Source: UBA11090 sp035560555 (GTDB lineage Bacteria > Spirochaetota > Spirochaetia > Treponematales > Rectinemataceae). From it: a stretch of DNA of 64,000 bases. Position numbers and translations under genes: made by a program. Location: contig DATMZF010000025.1 of the NCBI GenBank assembly GCA_035560555.1, positions 13,342 to 77,341 of the forward strand. Direction: 5' to 3'. How positions within the stretch are numbered: position 1 is the first letter of the stretch; the number at the start of each line of letters is the position of its first letter. The notes beneath the pieces were generated by a model, which made no database searches, was not told the DNA's origin, and saw nothing but the letters and a program-made list of their open reading frames with translations. Shown piece after piece: positions 8,172 to 17,060 of this stretch.

Positions 8172-9389
8172 TCAGGCGCGGGCCGAAGCCTCGATGAGCG
8201 TACGCACGAAGTCTTCTCCGTGCATGATGTTTTCCCTTCCCATGATGTACGACTTGGCGGCGAGCACGACCATACGCTCCGCCTTCGCCCTCGCGGCGGC
8301 ATCCTCGATGGAGGTGATGTCTTTGACCTGGGCGACGCCCACGATCCTGCGTATCATCTCGAGACCCGCGACGCCCGCGGTATCATGGATGATAGTCGAA
8401 AGGAACCATTCGGCGTAACCGGGGGTCCGTCCCATCGCGTCGGTGGCCGAGGTTTTATAGAGATCGAGGAATTTTTCCATAAAGAGATCGATCGTGTCTA
8501 TCATGGTTTCCTCGAGCCAGGCGAGATAGGCGTGCCTCGCCTTTCCCTCGAGGGTCATCCCGCTGTTGGCCCAGGCGAAGCAGAAATTGCCGACGACATT
8601 GCCCACATCGTAGCCTATGGGGCCGAAGAAGGCGAATTCGGGGTCTATCATTTTAGTGGAATCTTCCCTGACGAAGATGGAGCCCGAGTGGAGGTCGCCG
8701 TGGATGAGGGCCTGGGCGTTGTTCATGAAGTCATACTTGAGCTTGGCCACCTCGAGATGGAGCTGTCCATCCTGGAACAGCTCGCGCGCCGCGAACTCGG
8801 CGTTGGGAGGAAAGACTTTAGTCCGCCCCGGCAGGTTGGTGTAGGGCTCGGTATAGACGAGCTTTTCGGTGATTTCGCAGAGCGGCGGATTGATGTAGCG
8901 CTTCACCATATCCTTTTTCTTCACGGGGTCCATCACCATGTCGAGGGTCGGGACGAGGGTCTTGGCCATGAAATCGCTGATGTCGCAGGCCAGTCTCGGG
9001 AAAACCTTGTGCCTCATGAGTTCATAGCGGAGGATGACGTGGTCGGAGAGGTCCTCCATCGAGAGACAGGACATGACGGGATCGTAGTCGTAGACCTCGG
9101 GCACGAGGCCGGGGGCGTATACGCCTTCCAGTTTCAGGATTTCGGCCTCGATCCTGTTGCGGTCGAATCCGAGGGTTCTCGAGTGGGTGCGCGTGTCGGC
9201 GTCGGCGTGTTTGATGATGACGGAGACGCCTTTTCGCGGATCTTTGACCCTGAAGACGAAGTTTATGTTGCCGTCGCCGATTTCGTTCGATTCCAGCGCG
9301 CCCGAATCCGCGAACATGGGGAGCCGTCGCCGGGCGTACTCGGCCGCGTCGGCCTCGTTCATGCGGAAATGTTGGTCGAATTTCGCCAT
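8172..9389 (-). CDS. mtnK: S-methyl-5-thioribose kinase
   Basis: 405 residues, the normal MtnK length. The kinase fold is readable: nucleotide loop EIGDGNINFVFRV (36-48), Lys60 in VIIKHA, family segment NPPLCEITEKLVYTEPY, catalytic HGDLHSGS with Asp232, and metal-binding Asp249 in IDPEFAFFGP. It phosphorylates the anomeric carbon of 5-methylthioribose; close relatives also accept 5-deoxyribose. The start at 9389 is set by AAGGA just upstream; a longer open frame that continues through the permease gene is a shadow. It lies 23 bases after the permease gene. No MTA/SAH nucleosidase gene is in the window, so the free sugar must come from elsewhere in the genome or through the ABC importer. Confidence 0.9.
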   Translation of the reverse strand: MAKFDQHFRMNEADAAEYARRRLPMFADSGALESNEIGDGNINFVFRVKDPRKGVSVIIKHADADTRTHSRTLGFDRNRIEAEILKLEGVYAPGLVPEVYDYDPVMSCLSMEDLSDHVILRYELMRHKVFPRLACDISDFMAKTLVPTLDMVMDPVKKKDMVKRYINPPLCEITEKLVYTEPYTNLPGRTKVFPPNAEFAARELFQDGQLHLEVAKLKYDFMNNAQALIHGDLHSGSIFVREDSTKMIDPEFAFFGPIGYDVGNVVGNFCFAWANSGMTLEGKARHAYLAWLEETMIDTIDLFMEKFLDLYKTSATDAMGRTPGYAEWFLSTIIHDTAGVAGLEMIRRIVGVAQVKDITSIEDAAARAKAERMVVLAAKSYIMGRENIMHGEDFVRTLIEASARA

Positions 9390-9412
9390 ATCCTTCCCCT
9401 TTTCTGCGTTTT

Positions 9413-10411
9413 TCAGTTGTCGCCGGTGCTCGAGTAGTAGGTGGAGGCGAGGGCCAGCGCGAGCACGATGCCCTTGATGGCGTTGAGCGAGTAGTAGGGC
9501 ACCGACATCATGATGAGACCGTTTTCCAGGATCCCCACCAGGCAGGCGCCGACGAAGGTGCCGAAGGCGTTGGGCTTTCCGGCTCCCGCCACCGAGCGGC
9601 CGATGAAGACGGCCGAGATGGCCGGCATGGCGTAGCCGGCGGCGCCCTGGATCTGGGCCGACATGTTGCGCGAGGCGACGAGGACGCCGCCCAAGCCGAT
9701 GAAGGCCGCCGCGAGAAGGCCGGCGTAGACGCGGTAGCGGTAGATGGGAATTCCCGAGAGGCGGGCGGCTTCCTTGTTGCCGCCGACGGCGTAGATGTAG
9801 CGCCCATACTTCGTGTAGGTGAGGAAGATATGCACGACGACGACGATGACGATCATGATGATGATGATCGTGGGCGCCTGCCCCATGCTCTTGAAGAGCT
9901 GGGGGATCTTGCCGAAGGTGGGGTCGCCGTTGAAACGGGGCATGCCTTCGCTGATGGCCCCGCCGCCCGAGTAGGTGAGGCTGACGCCGTCCAATGTAAA
10001 CATCATGGCCAGGGTGGCGAGGAGATCCGGTATCTTGAATTTGACGATGAGGAGCATGGTCACCATCATCAGCGCCATGGTTAGGGCGAGCGCGAGGGGG
10101 ATGGCGAGCCAGATGCTCATCTTGTACCAGACGAAAAAGCTTATGATCATGGCTCCCGACATGGTGGCCATAGAGCCCGAGGAGAGGTCGAAGCCTCCCA
10201 CGGCGAGCGTTATGGTGAGGCCTATGCCGATGATGGTCGTTATGGAGATGGCCCTGAGTATGGTGACGATGTTGCTGCTGGTGAGGAAAAGCTTGGGCAT
10301 GCGCAGGGCGAAGAAGGCGAAGACCGCGACGAGGGCGATGAGAGATGCCCATTTTTCTATGAAGCCGGAGGACTTTCCCCTGGGCTTCGCTGTGGCCGCT
10401 GTTTTGGACAT
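9413..10411 (-). CDS. Sugar ABC transporter permease, RbsC type
   Basis: 332 residues with about nine to ten hydrophobic segments and the BPD_transp_2 fold: LTITLAVGGFDLSSGS near the first third, and AGLLAAAFIGLGGVL and GRSVAGAGKPN.FGTFVGA in the C-terminal half. It would form the membrane channel of the importer with the ATPase and binding protein upstream. Its ATG at 10411 overlaps the ATPase stop (TAATG), so translation is coupled. Substrate is inferred as 5-methylthioribose or 5-deoxyribose from the downstream kinase; ribose or another pentose cannot be ruled out by sequence. Confidence 0.85.
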   Translation of the reverse strand: MSKTAATAKPRGKSSGFIEKWASLIALVAVFAFFALRMPKLFLTSSNIVTILRAISITTIIGIGLTITLAVGGFDLSSGSMATMSGAMIISFFVWYKMSIWLAIPLALALTMALMMVTMLLIVKFKIPDLLATLAMMFTLDGVSLTYSGGGAISEGMPRFNGDPTFGKIPQLFKSMGQAPTIIIIMIVIVVVVHIFLTYTKYGRYIYAVGGNKEAARLSGIPIYRYRVYAGLLAAAFIGLGGVLVASRNMSAQIQGAAGYAMPAISAVFIGRSVAGAGKPNAFGTFVGACLVGILENGLIMMSVPYYSLNAIKGIVLALALASTYYSSTGDN

Positions 10412-11934
10412 TATTTGTTGCCCCCCGTGGCGTAGAATAAGATTTCTTCCTCGGTCGCCGTTTTGGTGGGCAGCTCGGCGACGAGGCTGCCGTTGTACAT
10501 GACAAAGATCCGGTCGGTGATGGCCAGGATCTCGTTGATTTCGGACGAGGCGTAGAGGACGGCCTTTCCGTTTCCGGCGAGGTCCTGGATGAGCTGGAAT
10601 ATGTCGCGCTTGGCGCCGACGTCGACGCCCTTCGTGGGTTCGTCGAGCATGTAGACGTCGGAATCGGAAGTGAGCCACTTGCCGACGGCCACTTTCTGCT
10701 GGTTGCCGCCGGAAAGGTATTTTACTTTTTGGTGGACCGAGGGCGTCTTGATGCCCAGTTCGGTCACGAGGCGCTTGGCGTTCTTGATTTCGAGGCCTTT
10801 CCTGACGAAGGAGAGCCCGTTGCAGAACTTGCCCAGACAGGCCGCCGAAAGATTGAAGTAGACAGGTTCTGAGACGAGGACGCCTTCCTTGCGCCGCTCT
10901 TCGGGCACGAGGGCGATTTTCTGGCGCACCGCCGAGGTCGGGCTGCGGATTCTGAGGGACTTGCCCTTCAGCTTGACCTGGCCCGACTTCATCTTGTTGG
11001 CGCCGAAAAGGAGCTTGCAAAGTTCCGTCTTGCCCGCGCCGACGAGGCCGCAGATGCCGACGATTTCCCCGCCCTTGATCGAGAAGGAGACGTCATTCAC
11101 CCTTCCCGCCTCGTCGGAGAGACCTACCGCCTCGAGCAGCACCTCGCCTATCGCCGTGGGTATCTTCGGGAAGTTCTCCTCGAAGCTTCGCCCAAGCATG
11201 AGCGTGACGATTTCCCTGATGGTGAGGTCGGCGTTCACCGCCCGGTTCGCCACGACCGTTCCGTCTTTCATCACGGTGAGGCTGTCGCATATTTGGAAAA
11301 GTTCGGGGAGGCGGTGGGAAATGAATATGACGCCCACTCCTTCCTTTTCCGCGAGATCGCGGACAATCCTGAAAAGTTTATCGACCTCGCCGAGGCTCAA
11401 GGGGGCCGTAGGTTCGTCCAGGATGAGGAACTTGCAGCGCTCCCTCACGGCCCTGGCTATGAGGACCATCTGCTTTTCTGCCAGGGTGAGGCTGGACACT
11501 TTCCGCGAGACATCGATATCCATGCGGAGACGGCCGAGGATTTCCCTGGCCGATTTCCTGATAGAACCCCAGCGAACCAGCGACTTCCCCTTCATGCCGG
11601 TGACGAGCGCGTTGAACATGATGTTTTCGGCCACCGAGAGGTAGGGAAAGAGGGCGGTGTCCACTTCCTGGTAGACGAGTTCGATGCCCAGCGTCTTCGC
11701 CGTGCGGGGGTCGCGGATTTCGCAAGGCTGGCCGTCGATGAGTATCGTACCCGTGTAAGCGGCGTTGGCTCCCGCGAGCACTTTCATGAGGGTGGACTTC
11801 CCCGCCCCATTGGCGCCGACGACGGCGCGGATTTCCCCGCTCTGTATGGAAAAATCCACCCCGCTCAGGGCTTTGACGCCGGGAAACTCGATGCCGATGC
11901 CCTTCATCTCGATGCTGCTGACTGTCTGGCTCAT
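10411..11934 (-). CDS. Sugar ABC transporter ATP-binding protein, RbsA type (two ABC domains)
   Basis: 507 residues with two ABC modules. The first has GANGAGKSTLMKVL and SSLTLAEKQMVLIARA with LDEPTAPL; the second has a shortened Walker A (GLVGAGKTELCKLL), LSGGNQQKVAVGKWL and LDEPTKGVDVGAK. This double arrangement, with a degenerate first signature and LSGGNQQK in the second, is the standard for ribose/galactose-type importers. The start at MSQTVSS (11934) has GGAGAGAAG upstream; the longer open frame to 12027 runs into a hairpin and is not favoured. It follows the binding-protein gene after a 159-base gap holding a strong hairpin. Confidence 0.88.
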   Translation of the reverse strand: MSQTVSSIEMKGIGIEFPGVKALSGVDFSIQSGEIRAVVGANGAGKSTLMKVLAGANAAYTGTILIDGQPCEIRDPRTAKTLGIELVYQEVDTALFPYLSVAENIMFNALVTGMKGKSLVRWGSIRKSAREILGRLRMDIDVSRKVSSLTLAEKQMVLIARAVRERCKFLILDEPTAPLSLGEVDKLFRIVRDLAEKEGVGVIFISHRLPELFQICDSLTVMKDGTVVANRAVNADLTIREIVTLMLGRSFEENFPKIPTAIGEVLLEAVGLSDEAGRVNDVSFSIKGGEIVGICGLVGAGKTELCKLLFGANKMKSGQVKLKGKSLRIRSPTSAVRQKIALVPEERRKEGVLVSEPVYFNLSAACLGKFCNGLSFVRKGLEIKNAKRLVTELGIKTPSVHQKVKYLSGGNQQKVAVGKWLTSDSDVYMLDEPTKGVDVGAKRDIFQLIQDLAGNGKAVLYASSEINEILAITDRIFVMYNGSLVAELPTKTATEEEILFYATGGNK

Positions 11935-11968
11935 GCGGTTCTTCTCTCCAATGGGAAGGCCCCGTGAC

Positions 11969-12022
11969 GCGGGCGCCGCTACGGTGGCGTCATAACGGCG
12001 ATGCCGCTCGCGCGGCGCCCGC
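11969..12022 (-). other. Strong hairpin between binding-protein and ATPase genes
   Basis: GCGGGCGCCGC (11969-11979) pairs perfectly with GCGGCGCCCGC (12012-12022), and flanking GTGA/TCAC extends the stem past one mismatch. It lacks a U-tract. A hairpin after the binding-protein gene commonly protects that part of the mRNA so the periplasmic protein is made in excess; that role is inferred. Confidence 0.6.
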
Positions 12023-12093
12023 ATCACCTAAGCCCTTTCACAATACTTTGCTAGCTTTCATGCCGGCGGCGTCAATCCGGCCACGGCAAAGGC

Positions 12094-13176
12094 TTATTTC
12101 GCCCCCGCCACCTTCCTGAGTTCGTCCATCCAGGGGGTGATATTGTCGGTGTTGAGCCCGTACCCTTTGATGAGGGTGCCGAGGTTGGTCACGTTCGCCT
12201 CGGGGGTGAGCTGGTCGGCGAGGATGACGGAGGGCTGGAGGATATACTGCTCGGGCGTGGCGTCGCCGTTGAGCTTTTCCGCCATCAGGCGTATCGCCGA
12301 GATTCCGACGTTGGAGAAGTGCGTGGCTACGCAGGCTTTCCAGATCTTGTCGGACGACCGCATGAAGTTGATGTCCTGGTTAGAAATGTCGATCGAGACG
12401 AGGGGGATGTCGCCGCGGTTCGCCTCGATGAGGGCTTTGTAGGCGCCGCGGGCGTAGGCGTCGTAGGCGCTCCAGATCACATCCACCGTGCCCTTCGGGT
12501 ACTTGGGCAGTATGGAGGACACGACCATGGCGATGGAGCCTTCGGAGTCGGCGGGGTTGGAGGGGCCGAGGACCTCGAGGGTCTTTATCTTTCCGGCCTG
12601 CTCGTACTTGAGATAGGTTTCCTGTCTCCTGTCGAAGGGAGGGATGCCGGGGCCGCGCCACAGCTTGAGGACCTTGATTGGCCGGGGCTTGTCTTTGAGC
12701 AGCACGTCGAGGATGTAGTCGAGGGTGAGGCGCGCCATTTCCTGATCGCTCTGGAAGGTGGTGGTGACGCCTGGTACGCCTTTGCCCGCCGAATCGGCGA
12801 TCACGGTGTCGAAGGTGACGACCTTGATGCCCTTGGCGGCGACGTTCTTCACGAGGTCGTAGGAATACTGGGGCTTGCCGTGGGAGATGATCATGCCCTG
12901 GTAGCCCTGCTGGGCGCACTGGTTGACGATATCCTGGAAGCGGACATCGTCGCCGTCGGCGGTGAAAACGTCCACTTTGATGCCGTAGAGGGCTCCTTCC
13001 TTGACGGCTCCGTCGAACGCCATCTTGAAGATCTCGGTGGAAGTCCCATTGAGTACATAGGCGACTTTGTACCCCTTGGTCTTGAACTGCTGGCCGATCT
13101 GCTTGGCGTCGGCGCTGGTGAACAGCATGACCGATGCCAGGGCGAGGATCGCGAGAACGGTGATCGATCGCTTCAA
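12094..13176 (-). CDS. Periplasmic sugar-binding protein, Peripla_BP_4 (RbsB-like)
   Basis: 360 residues with a signal peptide (KRSITVLAILALASVMLFTSADA). The mature part begins KGYKVAYVLNGTSTEIFKMAFDGAVKEG, the usual start of ribose/xylose-type binding proteins, and has the QGMIISHG, VTFDT and VSIDISNQD strands of the two-lobed fold. I place the start at TTG 13176 because a perfect AGGAGG lies six bases upstream (13183-13188). An in-frame GTG at 13206 overlaps the regulator stop, but would put ten polar residues ahead of the signal peptide. It delivers ligand to the permease encoded downstream. The ligand is inferred from the operon. Confidence 0.82.
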   Translation of the reverse strand: MKRSITVLAILALASVMLFTSADAKQIGQQFKTKGYKVAYVLNGTSTEIFKMAFDGAVKEGALYGIKVDVFTADGDDVRFQDIVNQCAQQGYQGMIISHGKPQYSYDLVKNVAAKGIKVVTFDTVIADSAGKGVPGVTTTFQSDQEMARLTLDYILDVLLKDKPRPIKVLKLWRGPGIPPFDRRQETYLKYEQAGKIKTLEVLGPSNPADSEGSIAMVVSSILPKYPKGTVDVIWSAYDAYARGAYKALIEANRGDIPLVSIDISNQDINFMRSSDKIWKACVATHFSNVGISAIRLMAEKLNGDATPEQYILQPSVILADQLTPEANVTNLGTLIKGYGLNTDNITPWMDELRKVAGAK

Positions 13177-13202
13177 TTTCTGCCTCCTGAATTTATGGAC
13201 AC

Positions 13203-14144
13203 TCACCGTGTCCTAAATGCCTCTATAGCGGCTGACGCCGTTTTCTCGTCGGTAACGATGCCCGATATCAGTTTCCCCCTGATGGCGCCGGCGATGGCGA
13301 GAACCTTGTCCTCTCCGTAGGCCACCGCCGTCACGGGACAGCGCAGCGGGACGTCGGCGGTGACCGAGCGTTCCTCGACAGCCGAGGGAACGCGCGCGCC
13401 GTCGAGGGTGAAGAAGTGGGTGAAGACATCGCCCACAGCCCCTCGCGAGGCCAGTTCCTCGATGTCCTTCGCGGTGATGAAGCCCCTGCTGACGAGAACG
13501 GAGTTTTTGACCGAGCCCAAACCTATCATGGCGCAGTCCACGGCGTTGGCCATGGAGAGGATGGAGGCGAGGACGTGGTCGTTTCTCATGATGTGGGCGG
13601 TTTCCTTCGTAGAGGCGATGGCGGGCGCCCAGATATGGAAGTAGTCGATGCCCAGGCTCCTGGAGAGGAGGATGCCGCTAGAGCTCGGGTTAGAGGCGTT
13701 TACCGCGTAGTTGGGCATGGTGCTTCCGGTGAGGGAAACTATACGCTTCACGGCCAGCTTCTTGGGAGCCTCCACGAGCGCGAGGCTGGCCGAGAGGGCG
13801 CGGCTCGAGCCTAAGCCGATGCTCTCGTACCGCTTGCACATGTCGGCGAAACGAAGGGCGGCGGCGTAGGCGACATTGTCGCCGGGGTTAGCGCCCGAGG
13901 GAACGATCGTGATGTCGGTGAGGCCGGTGGCTTCGGAAAATTCCTTCTCGAGTTCGAAGAGAGACACATAGCGCCGGGCGATCTTTATCTCGACGATTTT
14001 CCGCTCGCGGATGACCTTGAGGAGGCGGACGACCTTGATGCGCGGAATGCCGAGCAGCTCCCCGATTTCCTGCTGGCTCTTGTCTTCGTAGTAGTAGAGC
14101 CAGGCGATCCTCGTAAGGAGTGAATTGTTCAAATGTTCATCCAT
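13203..14144 (-). CDS. SorC/DeoR-family sugar-responsive transcriptional regulator
   Basis: 313 residues. N-terminal helix-turn-helix (LLTRIAWLYYYEDKSQQEIGELLGIPRIKVVRLLK) followed by the SorC sugar-phosphate-binding domain (PGDNVAYAAALRFADMC.....IGLGSSRALSASL). Such regulators respond to a phosphorylated sugar made by the pathway they control. Start ATG 14144 lies right behind a TTGACA-N17-CATACT promoter. TGTTCA repeats sit between the -10 box and the start, so the gene probably regulates itself. The stop overlaps the start region of the binding-protein gene. The same short motif flanks the promoter of the permease/AOR pair upstream, which suggests a two-promoter regulon. Confidence 0.82.
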   Translation of the reverse strand: MDEHLNNSLLTRIAWLYYYEDKSQQEIGELLGIPRIKVVRLLKVIRERKIVEIKIARRYVSLFELEKEFSEATGLTDITIVPSGANPGDNVAYAAALRFADMCKRYESIGLGSSRALSASLALVEAPKKLAVKRIVSLTGSTMPNYAVNASNPSSSGILLSRSLGIDYFHIWAPAIASTKETAHIMRNDHVLASILSMANAVDCAMIGLGSVKNSVLVSRGFITAKDIEELASRGAVGDVFTHFFTLDGARVPSAVEERSVTADVPLRCPVTAVAYGEDKVLAIAGAIRGKLISGIVTDEKTASAAIEAFRTR

Positions 14145-14180
14145 ATGTTCAAGTATGCAACCGCTTCGCGAACCTGTCAA
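14126..14180 (-). promoter_or_regulatory. Promoter and likely operator of the regulator/ABC/mtnK operon
   Basis: On the minus strand TTGACA (14180-14175), 17 bases, then CATACT (14157-14152). Three TGTTCA copies in direct orientation on the plus strand follow at 14146-14151, 14134-14139 and 14126-14131, overlapping the -10 edge, start codon and first codons. Placement directly after the -10 box suits repression by the SorC-type protein encoded here. Confidence 0.7.
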
Positions 14181-14240
14181 GAAAATATTTCACCATAATT
14201 ATTGGCTTGTAAACTTTATAGCTCACGCTTTCAGCGTCAC

Positions 14241-16073
14241 TTAGGCGAAACCTGAGAGGTCGAGTTCTTTCAGTTTAGCCTCGGTCGGAATTCCGTCACC
14301 GGTCCAACCCCGCAGCGCGTAGTAACGGTCCAGTGAGGCCTCGAAGTCGGAGGGGAGGTTCTGTCCCGCCCCGCCACCCTTGGGTTCGGTGAGTATCCGC
14401 TTGGGAAGATGGTCATCCTTCCTGGAAATGCCCCGGGACACGTTGTAGAGGCGCTTGAGGTTGAAGATGCGTTCGCCAGCCCTGAGGAATTCCTCTAGCC
14501 CCATGTCCCAGCCCGTGGCAAACTTGAGCCAATCGAGTGCCTGGGTCGCGCTGTTGCCGCCGCCGATGGAGAATTTGCAGAGCTTGAGGCTGTCCATGAG
14601 GCTCATGAAGTTCTGGCTGGCGATGACGAGTTCGGGCTTGCGCTCCTTTCCGAAGCGGTCCTGCGGGCTGTCGAATCCAAGTTCGGGAAAGGTGAGGCGC
14701 CGTTCGTAGCCGTAGGTCATGCCCTGGAGGTGGCAGGCTCCGCGGTTGGCCGTGGCGTAGGAGAGGGCCATGCTATTGAAGGCCCGGGGATCGTGGCCGG
14801 GAAATTCGAGGCCCTTGACGTGGACGGCGTAGTCGGGGCTGCCGAGCTTATGGCTGGCGCTGGCCACGCCTTCGCCGAGGAGGGCGCCGATGCCTTTTTT
14901 CGCGCCGATGAGGTCGATGAGTTCAACGAGGGCGGTCCCGCTGCCCCATGCCGGGACGACGCCGGAGAGATCCTGGCCCCGGATATGGCCTTTCTCGTAG
15001 GCTTCCATGAGGAAGGCGATGGCGCTACCGGCCGAAATGGTGTCGATACCGTAGCGGTTGGCCTTTTCGTTGGCCGTCATGATGGCTTCGATGTCATCGA
15101 TCATGCAGTTGGCGCCGAGGAGGGAGAGAGTTTCGTATTCGGGGCCTCCGCCGAGGCTGCCGTCGGAGAGCTGGACGACGCGACCGCAGCCGATGGGGCA
15201 CATGGTACAGAAGAAGCGCTTTTTCAGGCGACCCGATTCGGCCATGCGCTGGCCCGATATGGACGCGATGTCGATGTCGGCGACGCCCAGGGACCAGTTC
15301 TTGACGGGCACGTCGCCCATCTCGTAGAAGCCGCCGAGGGAGCCGGCCGTGCCGAATTTGCCCATCGCCTCCGTGGCCGTGGCCATATTCCGGGCCACCT
15401 CGCGGGCGACTTCCTTGAGGGCGGCGGCGTCGTGGATCGCGCGAGGCGCCTTGGACGCGGGCGCGGCGACGACAGCTTTCAGTTTCTTGGAGCCCATGAC
15501 GGCCCCGAGGCCGCAGCGGCCGGCCATGCGGGCGTCCCTGCCGTCATGGGCGACACAGGCGATGCTCACCATGCGTTCGCCCGCGACGCCGATGCAGGCG
15601 GTTTCGGAGCCCGGATATTTTTGGCTGTAATGGTCGTAGGTGTCGAAGGTGTCGCGGCCCCAGACGGCGGCCGCGTCTTCGACGCGGCCGCCCGTCTCGG
15701 TGACCACGAGGGTGACAGGCTTTCCCGAGGCGCCGCTGATGACGAGGAAGTCGAAGCCCGTGTTCCTGAAAACCGAACCCCAGGCCCCTCCCACGTCCGA
15801 TTCGGCGAAAAGGCCGGTGAGCGGCGAGAGGGCCGCGACCTCGTGTCGCCCGGAGGTGGGGGCCGGAGTACCGCAGAGGGGGCCAAGAGCGAAGATGAGG
15901 GGATTGGCCGGATCGAGGGGGCCAACACCCGCCGGCGCGTGGCGGGAAAAAAGCCAGGCTGCGACGCCGGAGCCGCCTATGAACGAACGCAGCGGCCGCT
16001 CATCGAGGATTTCGGTCTTCGACGTTCCCGACGAGAGATCCACGATGAGGGTTTTCCCGTAGGCGATATCCAT
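14241..16073 (-). CDS. aor: Tungsten-containing aldehyde:ferredoxin oxidoreductase
   Basis: 610 residues, the standard AOR size. Iron-sulfur ligands are Cys289, Cys292, Cys296 (CTMCPIGC) and Cys499 (DSLKLCKF). Glu313 (GPEYET) and His448 (CHLQG) match the active-site positions known in Pyrococcus AOR, and ARMAGRCGLGAVMGSKKLKA is the family cofactor segment. It oxidises aldehydes to acids with reduction of ferredoxin using a tungsten bis-pterin cofactor in the cytoplasm. Its ribosome site (AAAGGAGGT) overlaps the stop of the upstream permease gene, so the two are co-transcribed. Next to the mtnK/aldolase genes, its natural substrate may be the aldehyde they release (acetaldehyde or methylthioacetaldehyde); that link is inference. 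No AOR accessory gene lies nearby. Confidence 0.9.
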   Translation of the reverse strand: MDIAYGKTLIVDLSSGTSKTEILDERPLRSFIGGSGVAAWLFSRHAPAGVGPLDPANPLIFALGPLCGTPAPTSGRHEVAALSPLTGLFAESDVGGAWGSVFRNTGFDFLVISGASGKPVTLVVTETGGRVEDAAAVWGRDTFDTYDHYSQKYPGSETACIGVAGERMVSIACVAHDGRDARMAGRCGLGAVMGSKKLKAVVAAPASKAPRAIHDAAALKEVAREVARNMATATEAMGKFGTAGSLGGFYEMGDVPVKNWSLGVADIDIASISGQRMAESGRLKKRFFCTMCPIGCGRVVQLSDGSLGGGPEYETLSLLGANCMIDDIEAIMTANEKANRYGIDTISAGSAIAFLMEAYEKGHIRGQDLSGVVPAWGSGTALVELIDLIGAKKGIGALLGEGVASASHKLGSPDYAVHVKGLEFPGHDPRAFNSMALSYATANRGACHLQGMTYGYERRLTFPELGFDSPQDRFGKERKPELVIASQNFMSLMDSLKLCKFSIGGGNSATQALDWLKFATGWDMGLEEFLRAGERIFNLKRLYNVSRGISRKDDHLPKRILTEPKGGGAGQNLPSDFEASLDRYYALRGWTGDGIPTEAKLKELDLSGFA

Positions 16074-16085
16074 TGTCGACCTCCT

Positions 16086-17060
16086 TTAGTTCCCGATGGG
16101 CTCGATTTCGGCGTTCGTTCGCGCCGCCCGCTCTTTTTTCTGCGACAGCATGTAGAGTGTGACGGTGGCCATGACGATGAATGCCCCCAGGCCCTGCAGG
16201 AAGGAGCTGATTCCCTCGCCCAAGAGGATCCAGGAGAAAGCTATGGTGCTCGTGAGCCGCCATGCCTGGATGGTCGAATAGGTGGCGGCGCCCAGATGCT
16301 TCACCGAATTGTTCTGCAGGATCGTGCCCAACAGAAGGACGACGATGGCGAAGGCGAGGTAGGCGGCGATGCCCGAAAGCGGCAGGGTAAGCCAGGGTCT
16401 CCAGTCTTCGCCGACGCCTATGCTTCCCGCCGACATGCAGACCGCGAGCGATATGAACTGCACGAAGGCGAGGGTCTCCGAAGATGCCCCCTTCTTCATC
16501 GTGGACTTGATGGCCAGCATGAGAAAGGCGAGGAGGACGGCGCCCACGATGGAGAGGCCGATGCCGACCCAATTGGCGGCGGGTGAAACCTTCGAGGCCG
16601 AACCCGGGTTCCCCGCGCCCAAAATCATGAGGAGCGAGCCAGAGAGGGAACAGCAGAGCGCGAGAACCGTGTGCTTCGGCAGGCTTTCCTTGAGGAAAGT
16701 CGCGCTGAGGAAGGCCACGATGAAGGGCGCGAGCAGCGAGAAGAGCTGGACGTTCGTGGCGTAGGTGAGGCGGGCAGCGTAGAGATTGAGAAGGCCCCGC
16801 GACACGACGATGAGGGCGTAGACGAGGAAGTCCTTGAACCCGATGGTCTTCATGTCTATTTTGCGGATCATCATCGCGAGGATGACGGCGACGGCCAGGA
16901 TGTTCGTCATGGCCGAGAGACTCATGGTGCCTATGTGATGGGTGTTCTGAAGGTAGCGCGCGAGGACGGGGTAGCCGCCCCAGGCCGTGTGGGAGATGAG
17001 AGCGAGCACGATCCAGGGCGTCATTGTTTTCGCTGGAGCGCGGTTGGGCATCATGTTCAT
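16086..17060 (-). CDS. DMT-superfamily (EamA) membrane transporter
   Basis: 324 residues with about ten hydrophobic helices in two EamA repeats (WIVLALISHTAWGGYPVLARY at the start; GIAAYLAFAIVVLLLGTILQNNSVKHLGAATYSTIQ in the second half). The start at 17060 (MNMMPNR) is chosen because a promoter -10 lies only about 20 bases upstream; longer starts would precede the transcript. It heads the two-gene unit with AOR. Substrates of this family range from amino acids to metabolites and cannot be read from sequence; export of the acid or aldehyde product, or uptake of a related compound, would fit the context. Confidence 0.75.
   Translation of the reverse strand: MNMMPNRAPAKTMTPWIVLALISHTAWGGYPVLARYLQNTHHIGTMSLSAMTNILAVAVILAMMIRKIDMKTIGFKDFLVYALIVVSRGLLNLYAARLTYATNVQLFSLLAPFIVAFLSATFLKESLPKHTVLALCCSLSGSLLMILGAGNPGSASKVSPAANWVGIGLSIVGAVLLAFLMLAIKSTMKKGASSETLAFVQFISLAVCMSAGSIGVGEDWRPWLTLPLSGIAAYLAFAIVVLLLGTILQNNSVKHLGAATYSTIQAWRLTSTIAFSWILLGEGISSFLQGLGAFIVMATVTLYMLSQKKERAARTNAEIEPIGN

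Noticed and set aside
7383..14240. SAM-type riboswitch for the mtn genes
   Set aside because: I found no SAM-I or related conserved core in any intergenic space of the operon; regulation seems to rest on the SorC protein.
14730..16586. Open plus-strand frame of over 600 codons
   Set aside because: Antisense to AOR and the DMT permease, no motif and no ribosome site; shadow of codon bias.
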